From: Propionibacteriaceae bacterium AM104-82 | GTDB lineage: Bacteria > Actinomycetota > Actinomycetes > Propionibacteriales > Propionibacteriaceae | Length of the DNA: 64,000 bases | Assembly: GCA_027658995.1 (NCBI GenBank) | Contig: JAQDQK010000018.1 | Coordinates: forward strand, 1 to 64,000 | Direction of reading: 5' to 3' | Shown: positions 8,067-16,681 of the stretch, piece by piece | Layout of the letters: each line of letters starts with the position of its first letter | How positions within the stretch are numbered: position 1 is the first letter of the stretch | The notes under the pieces: generated by a model | Database searches by the model: none | What the model was told of the DNA's origin: nothing | What the model saw: the letters and a program-made list of their open reading frames with translations, nothing else | Position numbers and translations under genes: made by a program

Positions 8067-8543
8067 ATGCGAACGGTGGTGCGAGTCCTCGGGACCCTCG
8101 TGGTCACGGCACTTCTCACGTATCCACTCTGGGCGCCGGAGTGGGGCACGGGGGTGCTCGGTGAGATCGCGATCGTCCCGTTCCCTGGGAACCTGGCGAT
8201 CGTCGTCGGCTTCTTCGGGCTCGTCGCGCTCTACTGCGCGACGCTGCACCGGCTCGCGACGCGGACCGGGATGGCTCGCCCGGCCTCCGTGTGGTGGATG
8301 TTCGCGATCCCGTACAACTTCATCGAGGACTTCTTCATCATCGAGCGCGTCGCGGCCGCGCTGGACGACCATGCGAGTGCCGTGACGGTTCGCACCTGGC
8401 GCCTGCTCGGCTATGGCTGGTGCGGTGCGCAACTGGTCTCGGTGCTCCCGGGCGAGGTGGGATGGCTCGGTGGAGCGGTCGCGCTGGTGCTCTGGGTGGT
8501 TCACTGGGTCCTGACGGTGAGGATCATGAGGAGGCTTCGCTGA
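8067..8543 (+). CDS. Integral membrane protein co-transcribed with TetR
   Basis: This 158-residue protein has about four hydrophobic segments (VLGTLVVTALLTYPLW, LAIVVGFFGLVALYCATL, a Trp-rich stretch near WWMFAIPYNFIEDFFII and a C-terminal helix near VALVLWVVHWVLTV) and a basic C-terminus (RIMRRLR). No transporter motif is visible. The last base of its stop codon is the first base of the tetR start codon, so the two are translationally coupled. The TetR protein probably regulates it through the upstream dyad. Confidence 0.7.
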   Translation: MRTVVRVLGTLVVTALLTYPLWAPEWGTGVLGEIAIVPFPGNLAIVVGFFGLVALYCATLHRLATRTGMARPASVWWMFAIPYNFIEDFFIIERVAAALDDHASAVTVRTWRLLGYGWCGAQLVSVLPGEVGWLGGAVALVLWVVHWVLTVRIMRRLR

Positions 8544-9091
8544 TGCCGCTGCCGAGATTCGATCGACTCGCTCCAGAGATGCGGTCCGCGCTTCTCGACG
8601 TGGCGCGCATTCACTTCGCGCGTGACGGCTTTGCCGAAGCGTCCTACAACCGGATCATCGCCGAGGCGGGGATCTCCAAGACCTCGGCGTATCACTACTT
8701 CGATGGCAAGGCCGATCTCTACGGGGCGGTGCGGGCCGACGTGCTGGCACGGCTAGCCGTGGTGCTGGATGCCTGGGAGCCGTCGGCTGACATCGACCAC
8801 TTCTGGCGGCAGTTCGAGGGAGTGTCCGCGCGGCTTGCAGACCACCTCGCGGGCCATCCCGATGATCGCGCCCTGCTCGCGGCCGAGGTGCCGACGGCGG
8901 ACGCCTGGACTCCGGTGGTGATCGACGATGCGGTGCGGGTGGGGCTTGTTCGTCCCGAGGATCGCCAACTCATGGTGAGGCTGACCAGCGCGTTGCTCGC
9001 CGCCACGGACGAGTTCGTGCTCGCGCATCCTGAGGAGCAGGACGCGACGGCCGCGCGCCTGCCGGCGCTCCTGACGGCGTTGTGGTCCTAG
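8543..9091 (+). CDS. TetR-family repressor
   Basis: This 182-residue protein starts MPLPRFDRLAPEMR. The N-terminal helix-turn-helix is clear: LLDVARIHFARDGFAEASYN, then IAEAGISKTSAYHYFDGKADLY. The C-terminal ligand domain is helical and not recognisable. ATG 8543 is preceded by GAGGAGG within the upstream gene, and the overlap TGATG couples it to the membrane protein. The perfect 17-bp dyad at 8043-8059 is its likely operator. The ligand is unknown. Confidence 0.85.
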   Translation: MPLPRFDRLAPEMRSALLDVARIHFARDGFAEASYNRIIAEAGISKTSAYHYFDGKADLYGAVRADVLARLAVVLDAWEPSADIDHFWRQFEGVSARLADHLAGHPDDRALLAAEVPTADAWTPVVIDDAVRVGLVRPEDRQLMVRLTSALLAATDEFVLAHPEEQDATAARLPALLTALWS

Positions 9092-9100
9092 CGGGCGACG

Positions 9101-9814
9101 TCACCAGGAGCGCGGCGGGGGATCCTCAGAGGTGCCCTCGTTGTAGTCCTGCTCCTCGGTGTTCTCCCGCTGGCCCTCACGGTTGCGCTCCTCCAACCGC
9201 TGGCGCTTTCCCTCCGCGTCGCTCGGGTCGGCGCTGGCGGTCGGTTCACCGCTGGGGGTGGCCTGCGGCTCCGGCTGGTCCGCCTTCGAGTCGGCCTCCT
9301 GCTGCTTCTCCTCGAGCCGCTCCTTCGCCTCCTCGGCGGCCTGACGCTCCGACTCGTCGCGGTCGGCGTCCCCGCTGTCGACCTGGCCACACGACCCCGC
9401 GGCCAGCACGTCCATGGCCTCCCCGTAGAGGTCTCGCGCCTCCGCCGCCCGTTGCGCGGCGAGCAGGTCGCCCGCCTGGGCCTCCATCGCGGCCACCAGA
9501 TTGATCCGGACCATGCAGTCGCGGTCCTCCGGTGCGCGTTCCAGCGCGCGCTCCAGGTCGACGCGGGCCTCGGTCGCGCGGCGCTGCTGGAGCAGGGCGG
9601 TGCCACGGTTGTAGGACGCGACCCAGTCCTCAAGGACGTCGAGCGTGCGGTTCCTCCCGAAGGCCTGCGCCGCGTCCGGGAACCGCGACTGGTCGTAGGC
9701 GTCCTGCCCCGAGGCGTTGTTGCCGAGCATCAGGGCGACCTTGCACGCGAACGCGAGCAGCACCAGGGCGATCGGGGCGAACGCGAGGGCGAGCCTGCGG
9801 CGTCGGCGACTCAT
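9101..9814 (-). CDS. TPR-like membrane protein (BatC-like)
   Basis: This protein of about 237 residues has one N-terminal membrane helix (LALAFAPIALVLLAFACKVALML) after an Arg-rich start, a helical repeat region (residues about 40-145: AYDQSRFPDAAQAFGRN, YNRGTALLQQRRATEARVDL, LVAAMEAQAGDLLAAQRAAE) and a long charged Gln/Glu/Arg-rich tail. It is the last gene of the MoxR/VWA operon, the place where Bat operons carry a TPR protein. ATG 9814 overlaps the upstream stop by four bases; an in-frame Met farther upstream lies within the neighbouring gene. Confidence 0.65.
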   Translation of the reverse strand: MSRRRRRLALAFAPIALVLLAFACKVALMLGNNASGQDAYDQSRFPDAAQAFGRNRTLDVLEDWVASYNRGTALLQQRRATEARVDLERALERAPEDRDCMVRINLVAAMEAQAGDLLAAQRAAEARDLYGEAMDVLAAGSCGQVDSGDADRDESERQAAEEAKERLEEKQQEADSKADQPEPQATPSGEPTASADPSDAEGKRQRLEERNREGQRENTEEQDYNEGTSEDPPPRSW

Positions 9815-10767
9815 GTCCGGCCCCGCTTCTTCGGGGCCGAGGCGGCCCACTGAGACGCCTGGCGACGGAGCGTCAGGGAGTCCCACAGTTCCCACAGGAC
9901 GGGACCGAGCAGCAGCACGGCGAACAGCCAGGTCCAGTCGTCACGCGCGTCGAGTTGGCCGTTGACGAGCGAGACGGTGGCCGTCACCGTCGGGGTCGGC
10001 ACCGGCCCAGGGGATGTGCGGTGCGCGAAGGACCCGCCCAACTGGTCGGCCATTGCCGCCAGCGTGGACTCGTCGTAGACGGAGACGGCCTCCCCACCGT
10101 CGAGGTAGCTGCCGTCGTCGAGGCGCATCTTCCCGCCCGCGGCTGTGCCATAGCCGAGCACAAGGGCGCCCGACAGGTAGCGGCGCAGCGGAGCCATCGA
10201 GCCCGGGGCGGTCTCTACCGTCTGCTCCCCGTCCCCGAAGTAGATCAGCACCCGGCTGCGTTCGGGGTGCTGCTTCGCCGAACTCTTCAGCAGCTTCTCC
10301 GTCTCCGTCAGGCCCGCGTCGATCGAACTGCCGCGCTGGTAGATCTGGCGCGGGTTGGTCACCTCGAGGAGCGAGGCGACCGCGGAGGTGTCGAGCGTGA
10401 AGGGGGTCTCCGTGCGACCGGAGTGATCGAAGGTGACCACCGCGAACCTGGCCCCCGCGTACCCGTTCATGATCTCGGCGGCGTCGGCGCGAACCCCGGC
10501 GAGCCGCGGCTCGGAGCCCGCGTAGTCCTCGGCCACCATCGAGAGGCTGCGGTCGACGAGGAACACCACGTCCAGGTCGCGCACCGCCGTCGACGACGGC
10601 GCCGTGGCCACCGAGGGCCGCAGCGCAGCGAACAGCACCAGCACGCCGATCCCCAGCCGACGCCACAGCGCAACAGAGGAGCGGTGCTGACGGACGGCGG
10701 GCAGCGCGACGGCGATCAGGAAGGCGACGGCGACCGCCGCGGTCGGCCAGAACGGGTTCAGCGCCAC
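9811..10767 (-). CDS. VWA-domain membrane protein (BatB-like)
   Basis: This protein of about 318 residues has an N-terminal transmembrane helix, a von Willebrand factor A domain with the metal-coordinating start VFLVDRSLSM (DxSxS) and a later Thr/Asp region (VVTFDHSG, YFGDGEQT), and a C-terminal membrane helix (DDWTWLFAVLLLGPVLWELWD). GTG 10767 is chosen because AAGGAGG lies just upstream; it overlaps the previous gene by 10 bases. VWA pairs next to MoxR and DUF58 are thought to be assembled or remodelled by the MoxR ATPase at the membrane. Confidence 0.78.
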   Translation of the reverse strand: MALNPFWPTAAVAVAFLIAVALPAVRQHRSSVALWRRLGIGVLVLFAALRPSVATAPSSTAVRDLDVVFLVDRSLSMVAEDYAGSEPRLAGVRADAAEIMNGYAGARFAVVTFDHSGRTETPFTLDTSAVASLLEVTNPRQIYQRGSSIDAGLTETEKLLKSSAKQHPERSRVLIYFGDGEQTVETAPGSMAPLRRYLSGALVLGYGTAAGGKMRLDDGSYLDGGEAVSVYDESTLAAMADQLGGSFAHRTSPGPVPTPTVTATVSLVNGQLDARDDWTWLFAVLLLGPVLWELWDSLTLRRQASQWAASAPKKRGRT

Positions 10768-11708
10768 GACCTCGCCCTCCTTCCGACGACGATCCACCCG
10801 GCGAGGCCGACGGCGATCACCGTCAGGCCGATCGCGGACTGGTCGGTGACGACCAGTTGCGGCGTGCCGGGAAGCCGGGCCGCCTCCTGCGCCTGGATCG
10901 ACCCGATGATCTCCCCGGCGCTCGACGCGTCGTCGAGCAGGTAGCCGGCGCCGCCGGTGCCCGCGGCCAGCGAGCGCAGTTGCTCGTACTCGGTGGTGTC
11001 GTAGCCGTGCAGGGTGAACACCACGACCCCCTGCTCCCTGGCCATCGCGAACGCCTCATCGACGGTGTAGATCGGCGGGGCGTCGAGCGAGTTGTCGGAG
11101 GCGAGGATCATCGTTCGGGCCCGATCCAGGTGGTCGAAGCGCTGCAGGCACGACACGACCCCGTCACCGATCAGGCTGCCGCCCTCGCCCGCGTTGGTGC
11201 CGCCCATGTAGTCGAAGTCGTCGACCTGGTCGGCGCCGCGTCGCAGTTCCTCGAGGATGAACTCGTAGTCGTTGGTCAGCGGGAACTTCGCGATCGCCGA
11301 GGAGTTCCAGATCGTCAGGCCGACGCGCTCTCCCTCCAGGCCGGAGACGATGTCGGCAAATGCCCGCATCAGGTCGGCGTCGATCTCCGTCATCGAGTCC
11401 GAGACGTCCAGGCACAACATGATGTCGCGGTTGTGCTGCTCGGAGTTCGCGTCGCTCGTCGCGCCCAGCCTTGACGCGAGGAGCCAACACCCCGCCACGA
11501 TCAGTCCGACGGAGGCCACCTGAATCGTCGATGCGACCAGGAACCGGCGGGTCAGGACGGTGAACCTGAGGGTCGACCGGATCGCCCCGGTGCCCGCGAC
11601 CAGCGCGCCGACGCTGGCCGACGGCCTGCCCCGCAGCGCCCACGCGAGGGCGAACACGACAAGCACGACGAGCAGCACCAGCCCCAGCCACCAGAACTTC
11701 AGCGCCAT
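10758..11708 (-). CDS. VWA-domain membrane protein (BatA-like)
   Basis: This 316-residue protein begins MALKFWWLGLVLLVVLVVF, a membrane anchor; a second helix (VASVGLIVAGCWLLASRLG) precedes the VWA domain. The metal site is intact: IMLCLDVSDSMTEID (DxSxS), followed by GGTNAGEGGS and DNSLDAPP. A C-terminal helix (AIGLTVIAVGLAGWIVVG) ends in basic residues. ATG 11708 overlaps the upstream stop by 10 bases. It forms the first of two tandem VWA proteins in the operon. Confidence 0.78.
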   Translation of the reverse strand: MALKFWWLGLVLLVVLVVFALAWALRGRPSASVGALVAGTGAIRSTLRFTVLTRRFLVASTIQVASVGLIVAGCWLLASRLGATSDANSEQHNRDIMLCLDVSDSMTEIDADLMRAFADIVSGLEGERVGLTIWNSSAIAKFPLTNDYEFILEELRRGADQVDDFDYMGGTNAGEGGSLIGDGVVSCLQRFDHLDRARTMILASDNSLDAPPIYTVDEAFAMAREQGVVVFTLHGYDTTEYEQLRSLAAGTGGAGYLLDDASSAGEIIGSIQAQEAARLPGTPQLVVTDQSAIGLTVIAVGLAGWIVVGRRARSWR

Positions 11709-12163
11709 GTCGCCACCAACCGTTCCGCGGCGGCGACCGAGGACTCTGCCCCGACCCCCCGGTCCCCGGCGTCCGGTCCGAACGCGGGCCGGTACAGGCC
11801 CCCGACCAGGTCGGCGACCGGGGCGAGCGCCGGGTCGGCGCGCAGTTCGGTGAGGGTCATCGCCTCGACGTCGGGTCGGCCGCGACCGACGAGGAACTCG
11901 CGCACGATGCGGCTGAGCCGCTGGCTCGCCTCGCGGGCATCGATGGCGCCCGAGGCCAGGTCGGAACCGACGCCAGAGATCAGCGCGAGGGCCTCGCGGC
12001 GTGCGCGCTCCACGTCGGGCGGAGGTGGGAGGAGCGGTGCCGGCTGCGGCCTCGGTCGCGTGAACCACCATCCGAGAAGCGGAAGGCAGCAGACGAGGAC
12101 GACCGCGGCGATCGCCAGCGGCAGCCAGTGGTCGGCGTAGGGCGCCGGCCCGAACACGGGCAC
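11699..12163 (-). CDS. Small single-pass membrane protein of the MoxR operon
   Basis: This 154-residue protein has one N-terminal membrane helix (WLPLAIAAVVLVCCLPLLGWWF), a Pro-rich linker and a helical cytoplasmic domain (VERARREALALI, REASQRLSRIVREFLVGRG, MTLTELRA). Position and architecture match the DUF4381-like protein often found between DUF58 and VWA genes in Bat operons. The start is GTG 12163, three bases after the DUF58 stop. Confidence 0.65.
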   Translation of the reverse strand: MPVFGPAPYADHWLPLAIAAVVLVCCLPLLGWWFTRPRPQPAPLLPPPPDVERARREALALISGVGSDLASGAIDAREASQRLSRIVREFLVGRGRPDVEAMTLTELRADPALAPVADLVGGLYRPAFGPDAGDRGVGAESSVAAAERLVATWR

Positions 12164-12166
12164 GGC

Positions 12167-13048
12167 TCAGCGCCTCGCCAGTCGGTGCCGCTCCAGCAGC
12201 GCGAAGATCGACCCGACGACATCGGCCTCGGTCGCGATGTGGCCGTGCGCGATCCCCAGCCGATCGAGGTGCCTGGCCCGGAGCGCGTGCCGCTCCTCAG
12301 TTCTCCGCGCGACCTCCTCGTGCAAAGCCCTGTCGCGCAGGAATCCCGGCCACCCCTGCCCGCTGGACTGGTCCACGAGGGGGCGACCCGCCAAGGCCGG
12401 GTCGGTCGGATCCAGGTCGCCGATCGTCAGGAATAGCACCTCGTGCTGGGCGCGGAGCCGGTTCAGGAGGCGGCGCTGGTTCTCGTCGAGGTCGACGTCG
12501 TCGGCGATCACCACCAGGATCGTGCGGCGCCGCACCGTGCGCACCACATGCTCAAGCACCCGCGTCAGGTCTGGCCCGGGGGAGCCCGGCGCGCAGGACG
12601 CGTCGAGCGACTGCAGCATTCGCTCCAGCGCGTCCTCGCGCGACGATGGGCGGGATCCCTGCACCCCTTCCGAGTTGCCGTGGGTCAGCGTCACCCAGTC
12701 GCCGTGCCTGATCGCCAGCCAGCCGAGGATGCCCGCGGCAAGGGTTGCGACCTCGCGCTTGGTGGCGTCCTCGTCGCACATGGCCGCCATGGTCCGCGAC
12801 GCGGAGACGGCAAGCGCGATCGTGTGCTTCCGGTCGGCCACGAACCGCTTGACGAGGAGGTCGCCGCGCCGCGCGCTCGCCTTCCAGTCGATGTCCTTCA
12901 CGTCGTCGCCGGTGACGTACTCGCGCAGATCGAAGAAGTCCATCGAGCGGCCCAACTGCACCGACGCGTAGGCGCCGTCGAGCAGTCCCCGCACCTTCCG
13001 GTGCGCGTGCACCGCCATGCGGGTCTTGACCTTCGTGAGGAGGGCCAT
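12167..13048 (-). CDS. DUF58-family protein
   Basis: This 293-residue protein carries the DUF58 hallmark YVTGDDVKDIDWKASARRGD (about residues 44-63) followed by LLVKRF. The remainder folds like a VWA domain with a partial metal site (LAVSASRTM, where DxSxS is expected, so the first Asp is missing). DUF58 proteins are the standard companions of MoxR ATPases. It lies seven bases after moxR and three before the small membrane protein gene. Confidence 0.85.
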   Translation of the reverse strand: MALLTKVKTRMAVHAHRKVRGLLDGAYASVQLGRSMDFFDLREYVTGDDVKDIDWKASARRGDLLVKRFVADRKHTIALAVSASRTMAAMCDEDATKREVATLAAGILGWLAIRHGDWVTLTHGNSEGVQGSRPSSREDALERMLQSLDASCAPGSPGPDLTRVLEHVVRTVRRRTILVVIADDVDLDENQRRLLNRLRAQHEVLFLTIGDLDPTDPALAGRPLVDQSSGQGWPGFLRDRALHEEVARRTEERHALRARHLDRLGIAHGHIATEADVVGSIFALLERHRLARR

Positions 13049-13055
13049 CGGAGTT

Positions 13056-14066
13056 CTACGGGGCGGGGACGGCGTCGAACAGCGAGTCGATCAGCAGTTC
13101 CGGGCGCACCCGGTCGGCGACCGCCTCGAACGTGAGCACCAGGCGGTGCCGCAGCACGGCATGCCGCAGCGCCTTCACGTCGTCGGGGACGACATGGTCG
13201 CGGTCGTTCAGGACGGCGAGCGCCTTGGCGACCTGCAGCAGCGCGATGGCGCCGCGCGGGCTCGCGCCGAACTCAAGGTAGGCGGCGCGCTCCGGCCCGA
13301 TCACCGCAGCGGGGTTCCTGGTCGCGTTGACCAGGCTGACGATGTAGCGCTTGATGGCCGCGTCGACGTAGATCCGGGAGGCGAGTCCCTGGAGGAACGC
13401 GACGTCGTCGGTGGTGAGGGTCGCGTCGATCCGCCGCCGCTCCAGGGCACCCGACTCGATCCGGTTGAGGACCTCAAACTCCTCCATGGGGGTCGGGTAG
13501 TCGACGATCTCCTTCAACAGGAAGCGGTCCATCTGCGCCTGTGGGAGGACGTAGGTGCCCTCCTCCTCGATGGGGTTCTGGGTCGCGAGCACGAGGAACG
13601 GTTCGGGCAGTCGATGCGTCTCGCCGCCGATCGTGGTCTGACGCTCCTGCATCGCCTCGAGCATCGCCGACTGCGTCTTGGCGCTGGAGCGGTTGATCTC
13701 GTCGAGCAGCACGAAGTTCGCGTGCACCGGCCCCAGGCTGGTGACGAACCGGGCATGCTGCGCGTCGTAGATCTGCGTGCCGATGATGTCGCTCGGCAGC
13801 AGGTCGGGCGTGCACTGGATGCGGGAGAAGGACGCCTGGACGGTGCTCGCCATCGTCGACGCGGCGAGGGTCTTGGCGAGCCCGGGCACCGACTCGAGCA
13901 GGATGTGCCCCCGGCTGAGGAGCGTCACCAGCAGGGCCCTCGTCAGGTTCTGCTGGCCGACGACCTTGGTCGAGTAGTCCCGCTGGAAGGTGCCGAGCAG
14001 ACTGCGGGCGTGGGCGAGTTCGTTGCGGGTCGGGGGCCCGGTGGGCGACGGGGGTTGCGTCGACAT
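13056..14066 (-). CDS. MoxR-family AAA+ ATPase
   Basis: This 336-residue protein has a MoxR-type Walker A (LESVPGLAKTLAASTMA; GLAKT replaces GxGKT as usual for the family), Walker B (FVLLDEINRSSAKTQSAML), sensor 1 (LVLATQNPIEEEGTY) and the conserved QAQMDRFLLK. MoxR proteins act as chaperones for VWA-domain partners, several of which are encoded downstream. ATG 14066 is chosen because it lies directly after the upstream gene; in-frame codons farther upstream belong to that gene's shadow. Confidence 0.92.
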   Translation of the reverse strand: MSTQPPSPTGPPTRNELAHARSLLGTFQRDYSTKVVGQQNLTRALLVTLLSRGHILLESVPGLAKTLAASTMASTVQASFSRIQCTPDLLPSDIIGTQIYDAQHARFVTSLGPVHANFVLLDEINRSSAKTQSAMLEAMQERQTTIGGETHRLPEPFLVLATQNPIEEEGTYVLPQAQMDRFLLKEIVDYPTPMEEFEVLNRIESGALERRRIDATLTTDDVAFLQGLASRIYVDAAIKRYIVSLVNATRNPAAVIGPERAAYLEFGASPRGAIALLQVAKALAVLNDRDHVVPDDVKALRHAVLRHRLVLTFEAVADRVRPELLIDSLFDAVPAP

Positions 14067-14068
14067 GG

Positions 14069-14473
14069 TCAGGACAGTTCGCGAAGTTCGGAGAGGTAAC
14101 TGGGGTTGGAGAGCCCGAGCGCGTCGGTCGTGACGATGTCCGTGTCGTTCTTCACGACGACCTTGACCGCAGTCCCCGAGTCCTCTTCGGGGGTCTCCGC
14201 GACCACCGTCGTCAGGACGTCGGTGAGGACGGCCTGCAGCGCGTCCTTGTCTGCCGCGTCGCTGGTGAGGCTGCAGTTGATCAGGTGCGACAGCGACGCT
14301 GGCTTGACGGTGCACGTCCCGCCCGTGACGCCGGAGACGGCGAGCACCGCCGGTTCGACGCGCGCCCGGATGTCGGATGCCCCGCCACCCTCGGCGCCGC
14401 ATCCCGTCAGCGCGGTCCCGGCCGCGAGCACGGCCACGGCCAGTGCGGCGACTCGCCTGGTGGATCGCTTCAT
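14069..14473 (-). CDS. Small lipoprotein heading the MoxR operon
   Basis: This 134-residue protein has a typical lipoprotein signal: MKRSTRRVAALAVAVLAAGT, then LTGC. The mature part contains two further Cys residues (GGTCTV, INCSLTS) that could form a disulphide, and reads like a DUF4333-type actinobacterial domain: a short soluble domain exposed outside the membrane. AAAGAGGGA precedes ATG 14473. It ends two bases before the moxR start, so it is the first gene of the six-protein operon that follows. Its role there is unknown. Confidence 0.7.
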   Translation of the reverse strand: MKRSTRRVAALAVAVLAAGTALTGCGAEGGGASDIRARVEPAVLAVSGVTGGTCTVKPASLSHLINCSLTSDAADKDALQAVLTDVLTTVVAETPEEDSGTAVKVVVKNDTDIVTTDALGLSNPSYLSELRELS

Positions 14474-14501
14474 GGTGGTCCCTCTTTCGTCTCGAAGCGA
14501 A

Positions 14502-14507
14502 ACACTA
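14502..14507 (-). promoter_or_regulatory. -10 box of the MoxR/Bat operon
   Basis: On the minus strand TAGTGT at 14507-14502 lies about 28 bases before the lipoprotein start and its ribosome binding site. No good -35 box is visible. The same hexamer serves as the -10 of the exporter promoter at 2333. Confidence 0.35.
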
Positions 14508-14678
14508 GGCCGCGAGGGATCACTGCGAACCGCGCCCTGACCAGGGGCTCGGGTCAATCTGGCCGAAAGTGGCGGTGCGGGGCCGCGCCATCAGACCCGG
14601 GGACGACCAGACGCGCCGGCACGCTCCCGCCACAGGACGAGAGGGCTAGAGCGAGTACGGCCCAGACTGGCCGGTGGG

Positions 14679-15092
14679 CTAGTCCTTCGAGATTTCCTTG
14701 ACGACCTCGCCCGTGTCCGCGGCGTCGAGGTCGCGGGCGACGTCTGCCTGGGAGATGACGCCGACCAGGACTCCACCGTCGACAACGGGAACGCGCCGGA
14801 TCTGGTGCTCCGCAAGCGTCGCTGCCACCGCCTCGGCCGAGTCGTCGACCCCGACGGTGACGACATCGGTCGTCGCGATCTCGGAGACCGTTGCGGAGTT
14901 GACGTCGAGGCCCGCCGCGATGCCGCTGACGACGATGTCGCGGTCGGTGACGACACCGACGATGGTGTCGCCGTCGGCAACCGGCATCGAGCCGATTCCG
15001 TGGCTGGCAAGAGCGCGGGCCGCGTCGGCGAGCGTCGCCTCGGGGGCGAGCGTCTCGGCGGGTGAGGTCATCAGGTCCCTGGCGGTGGTCAT
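14679..15092 (-). CDS. Tandem CBS-domain protein
   Basis: This 137-residue protein consists of two CBS motifs: residues about 8-60 (ASHGIGSMPVADGDTIVGVVTDRDIV) and about 72-125 (AEHQIRRVPVVDGGVLVGVISQADVA). Such stand-alone Bateman modules bind adenine nucleotides and regulate partner proteins; the partner is not evident. GGAGC precedes ATG 15092. An in-frame extension upstream exists but lacks a ribosome binding site. Confidence 0.88.
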   Translation of the reverse strand: MTTARDLMTSPAETLAPEATLADAARALASHGIGSMPVADGDTIVGVVTDRDIVVSGIAAGLDVNSATVSEIATTDVVTVGVDDSAEAVAATLAEHQIRRVPVVDGGVLVGVISQADVARDLDAADTGEVVKEISKD

Positions 15093-15243
15093 GGGTGCTC
15101 CATTCGTGAGTGGTCTTCCAGCCCACCACAAGTCGCGCCCTCGCGGGGCCGGATCGCCGAGTTGCCCCGCTTCGGGGAGGCTCATCCGTTCGGGGCTGCC
15201 CTGTCGTCGCGTTATCCTCGGGGCTCACTTCCGGGAGGTCGCA

Positions 15244-15792
15244 ATGCAACGAATCGTGCTGGCGCTCGCCGCAGTCGCGGCCCTTGCCGCCTGCTCGTCG
15301 GCGGACTCTCCACCTCCCGCGGGCCCCCTCGATGAGCGCCGCCTCGAGCATCTCGCCGAGGCGTGCGGGTCGGTCAACACAGGGCCGCGGGGCGACGTGT
15401 CGTTTCACGCGACTGCCGCCCCCGCTGAGCCTGTCGAGGAGGCCATGACCGCAAGGGTCAAGATCGACGTGAACCTGGACTCGGCCCACGGCAAGCACTC
15501 CGCAGGCCTGAAGTGGGTGCACGGCTATGTCACGGACGACAAGAACACCGTCGTCGGCCTGGTCACCGGGATCGGGGCGACGGAGGGGGCAAGTGGGTCC
15601 GGCGTCGTCGAGCTGACGTTGGCGGCCTGCCCCGTCGAGGGCCTGCCGAAGGATCCCCTCGGCGACGGCGCCTACGGCCTGGCGCTGTACGGCGCGGTCA
15701 GCCCGACCGACCACGACCACGCGCAGCAGGAGTACTGGGTCGCGGCGCCCCTGGCCGTCACCGTGACCGGTGGCCACCTGTCCATCGGCTAA
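15244..15792 (+). CDS. Lipoprotein of unknown function
   Basis: This 182-residue protein begins MQRIVLALAAVAALAACSSA, a clear lipobox with Cys at residue 17. Two more Cys (LAEACGSV and LAACPVEG) could pair outside the cell. GGGAGG precedes ATG 15244. No domain is recognised. It is transcribed divergently from the CBS gene, with about 150 bases between. Confidence 0.65.
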   Translation: MQRIVLALAAVAALAACSSADSPPPAGPLDERRLEHLAEACGSVNTGPRGDVSFHATAAPAEPVEEAMTARVKIDVNLDSAHGKHSAGLKWVHGYVTDDKNTVVGLVTGIGATEGASGSGVVELTLAACPVEGLPKDPLGDGAYGLALYGAVSPTDHDHAQQEYWVAAPLAVTVTGGHLSIG

Positions 15793-15839
15793 GTACCGTC
15801 GAGCTGCGCGCTGGCGACCGCGAGGTGCCATCGTGAGGC

Positions 15840-16487
15840 ATGCGCATCGGGACGTGGAACCTGGCGGGCGGTTGGGGAGCCGACCACCGCGCCTTCCTGC
15901 GACGCCTGGAATGTGACCTGCTGCTGCTCACCGAGGTGCCGTTCGGCTGTGATCCGGTCGGGTTCCGGGTGCACCACACGGTCGGCCTCATGACCCGCGG
16001 CAGGTGGTGGGCCGCGATCTGTTCCGCGGGAGATCTCGTGCCGCTGCCGGACCCCGAGCATGCGACCGCCATGACCGAGATCGACGGCCTGCGGGTGTGT
16101 TGCAGCGTGCTGCCGTGGCGTTCCTGCGGACGACAGGCCGGATGGGTAGGTGAGAACACGGCCGAGCGTACCCGCAACGCGGTGGCCGCCGTCGAATCGG
16201 CGCGCCCCGACGTGTGGGGCGGCGACTGGAACCACTCCCTCACGGGCACCGAATGTGCCGGCTCGCTCGAAGGGCGAGGGGCCATCGTCGAGGCGCTCAC
16301 GCGGCTGCGCCTCCAGGCGCCGACGTCGACCTCGGCCCACCAGTTCGACGGCGCGTCCTCGATCGACCACGTTGCGGTCCCCGCGACCTGGCACACCGAT
16401 GATGTGCAGCGGATCGTCGCGGACAAGGGACGACGCCGACTCTCCGACCATGACGCCTACGTAATCGCCGTCACCCGAGGTTTCTGA
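15840..16487 (+). CDS. Endonuclease/exonuclease/phosphatase-family hydrolase
   Basis: This 215-residue protein carries the EEP fold motifs: TWNLAGGW at the start, LLLLTEVPFG with the metal-binding Glu, GGDWNHSL with the Asp-Asn-type centre, SSIDHVAVPATW and the terminal LSDHDAYVI with the catalytic Asp-His. No signal peptide is visible, so it is cytoplasmic. The substrate could be DNA, a nucleotide or a phosphodiester. It is shorter than exonuclease III. Confidence 0.78.
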   Translation: MRIGTWNLAGGWGADHRAFLRRLECDLLLLTEVPFGCDPVGFRVHHTVGLMTRGRWWAAICSAGDLVPLPDPEHATAMTEIDGLRVCCSVLPWRSCGRQAGWVGENTAERTRNAVAAVESARPDVWGGDWNHSLTGTECAGSLEGRGAIVEALTRLRLQAPTSTSAHQFDGASSIDHVAVPATWHTDDVQRIVADKGRRRLSDHDAYVIAVTRGF

Positions 16488-16681
16488 GCCTGCCCACGGC
16501 GGTGCGACCCGGCGGCGCGGCGCGCAGATTTCTGACGCGAAACTCTTGCGCAGGGGAGCGCCCGGAGAGACTATGTGCCGGAGCCGTCATTGGGGGCGAC
16601 TCGCCCGCGTTCGGACCCTCCTTTCGAGGATCCGCGGGCCGAGTTGGGCCTGGCAAGGAAGTCAGGCAGAACGGAGCAGAA

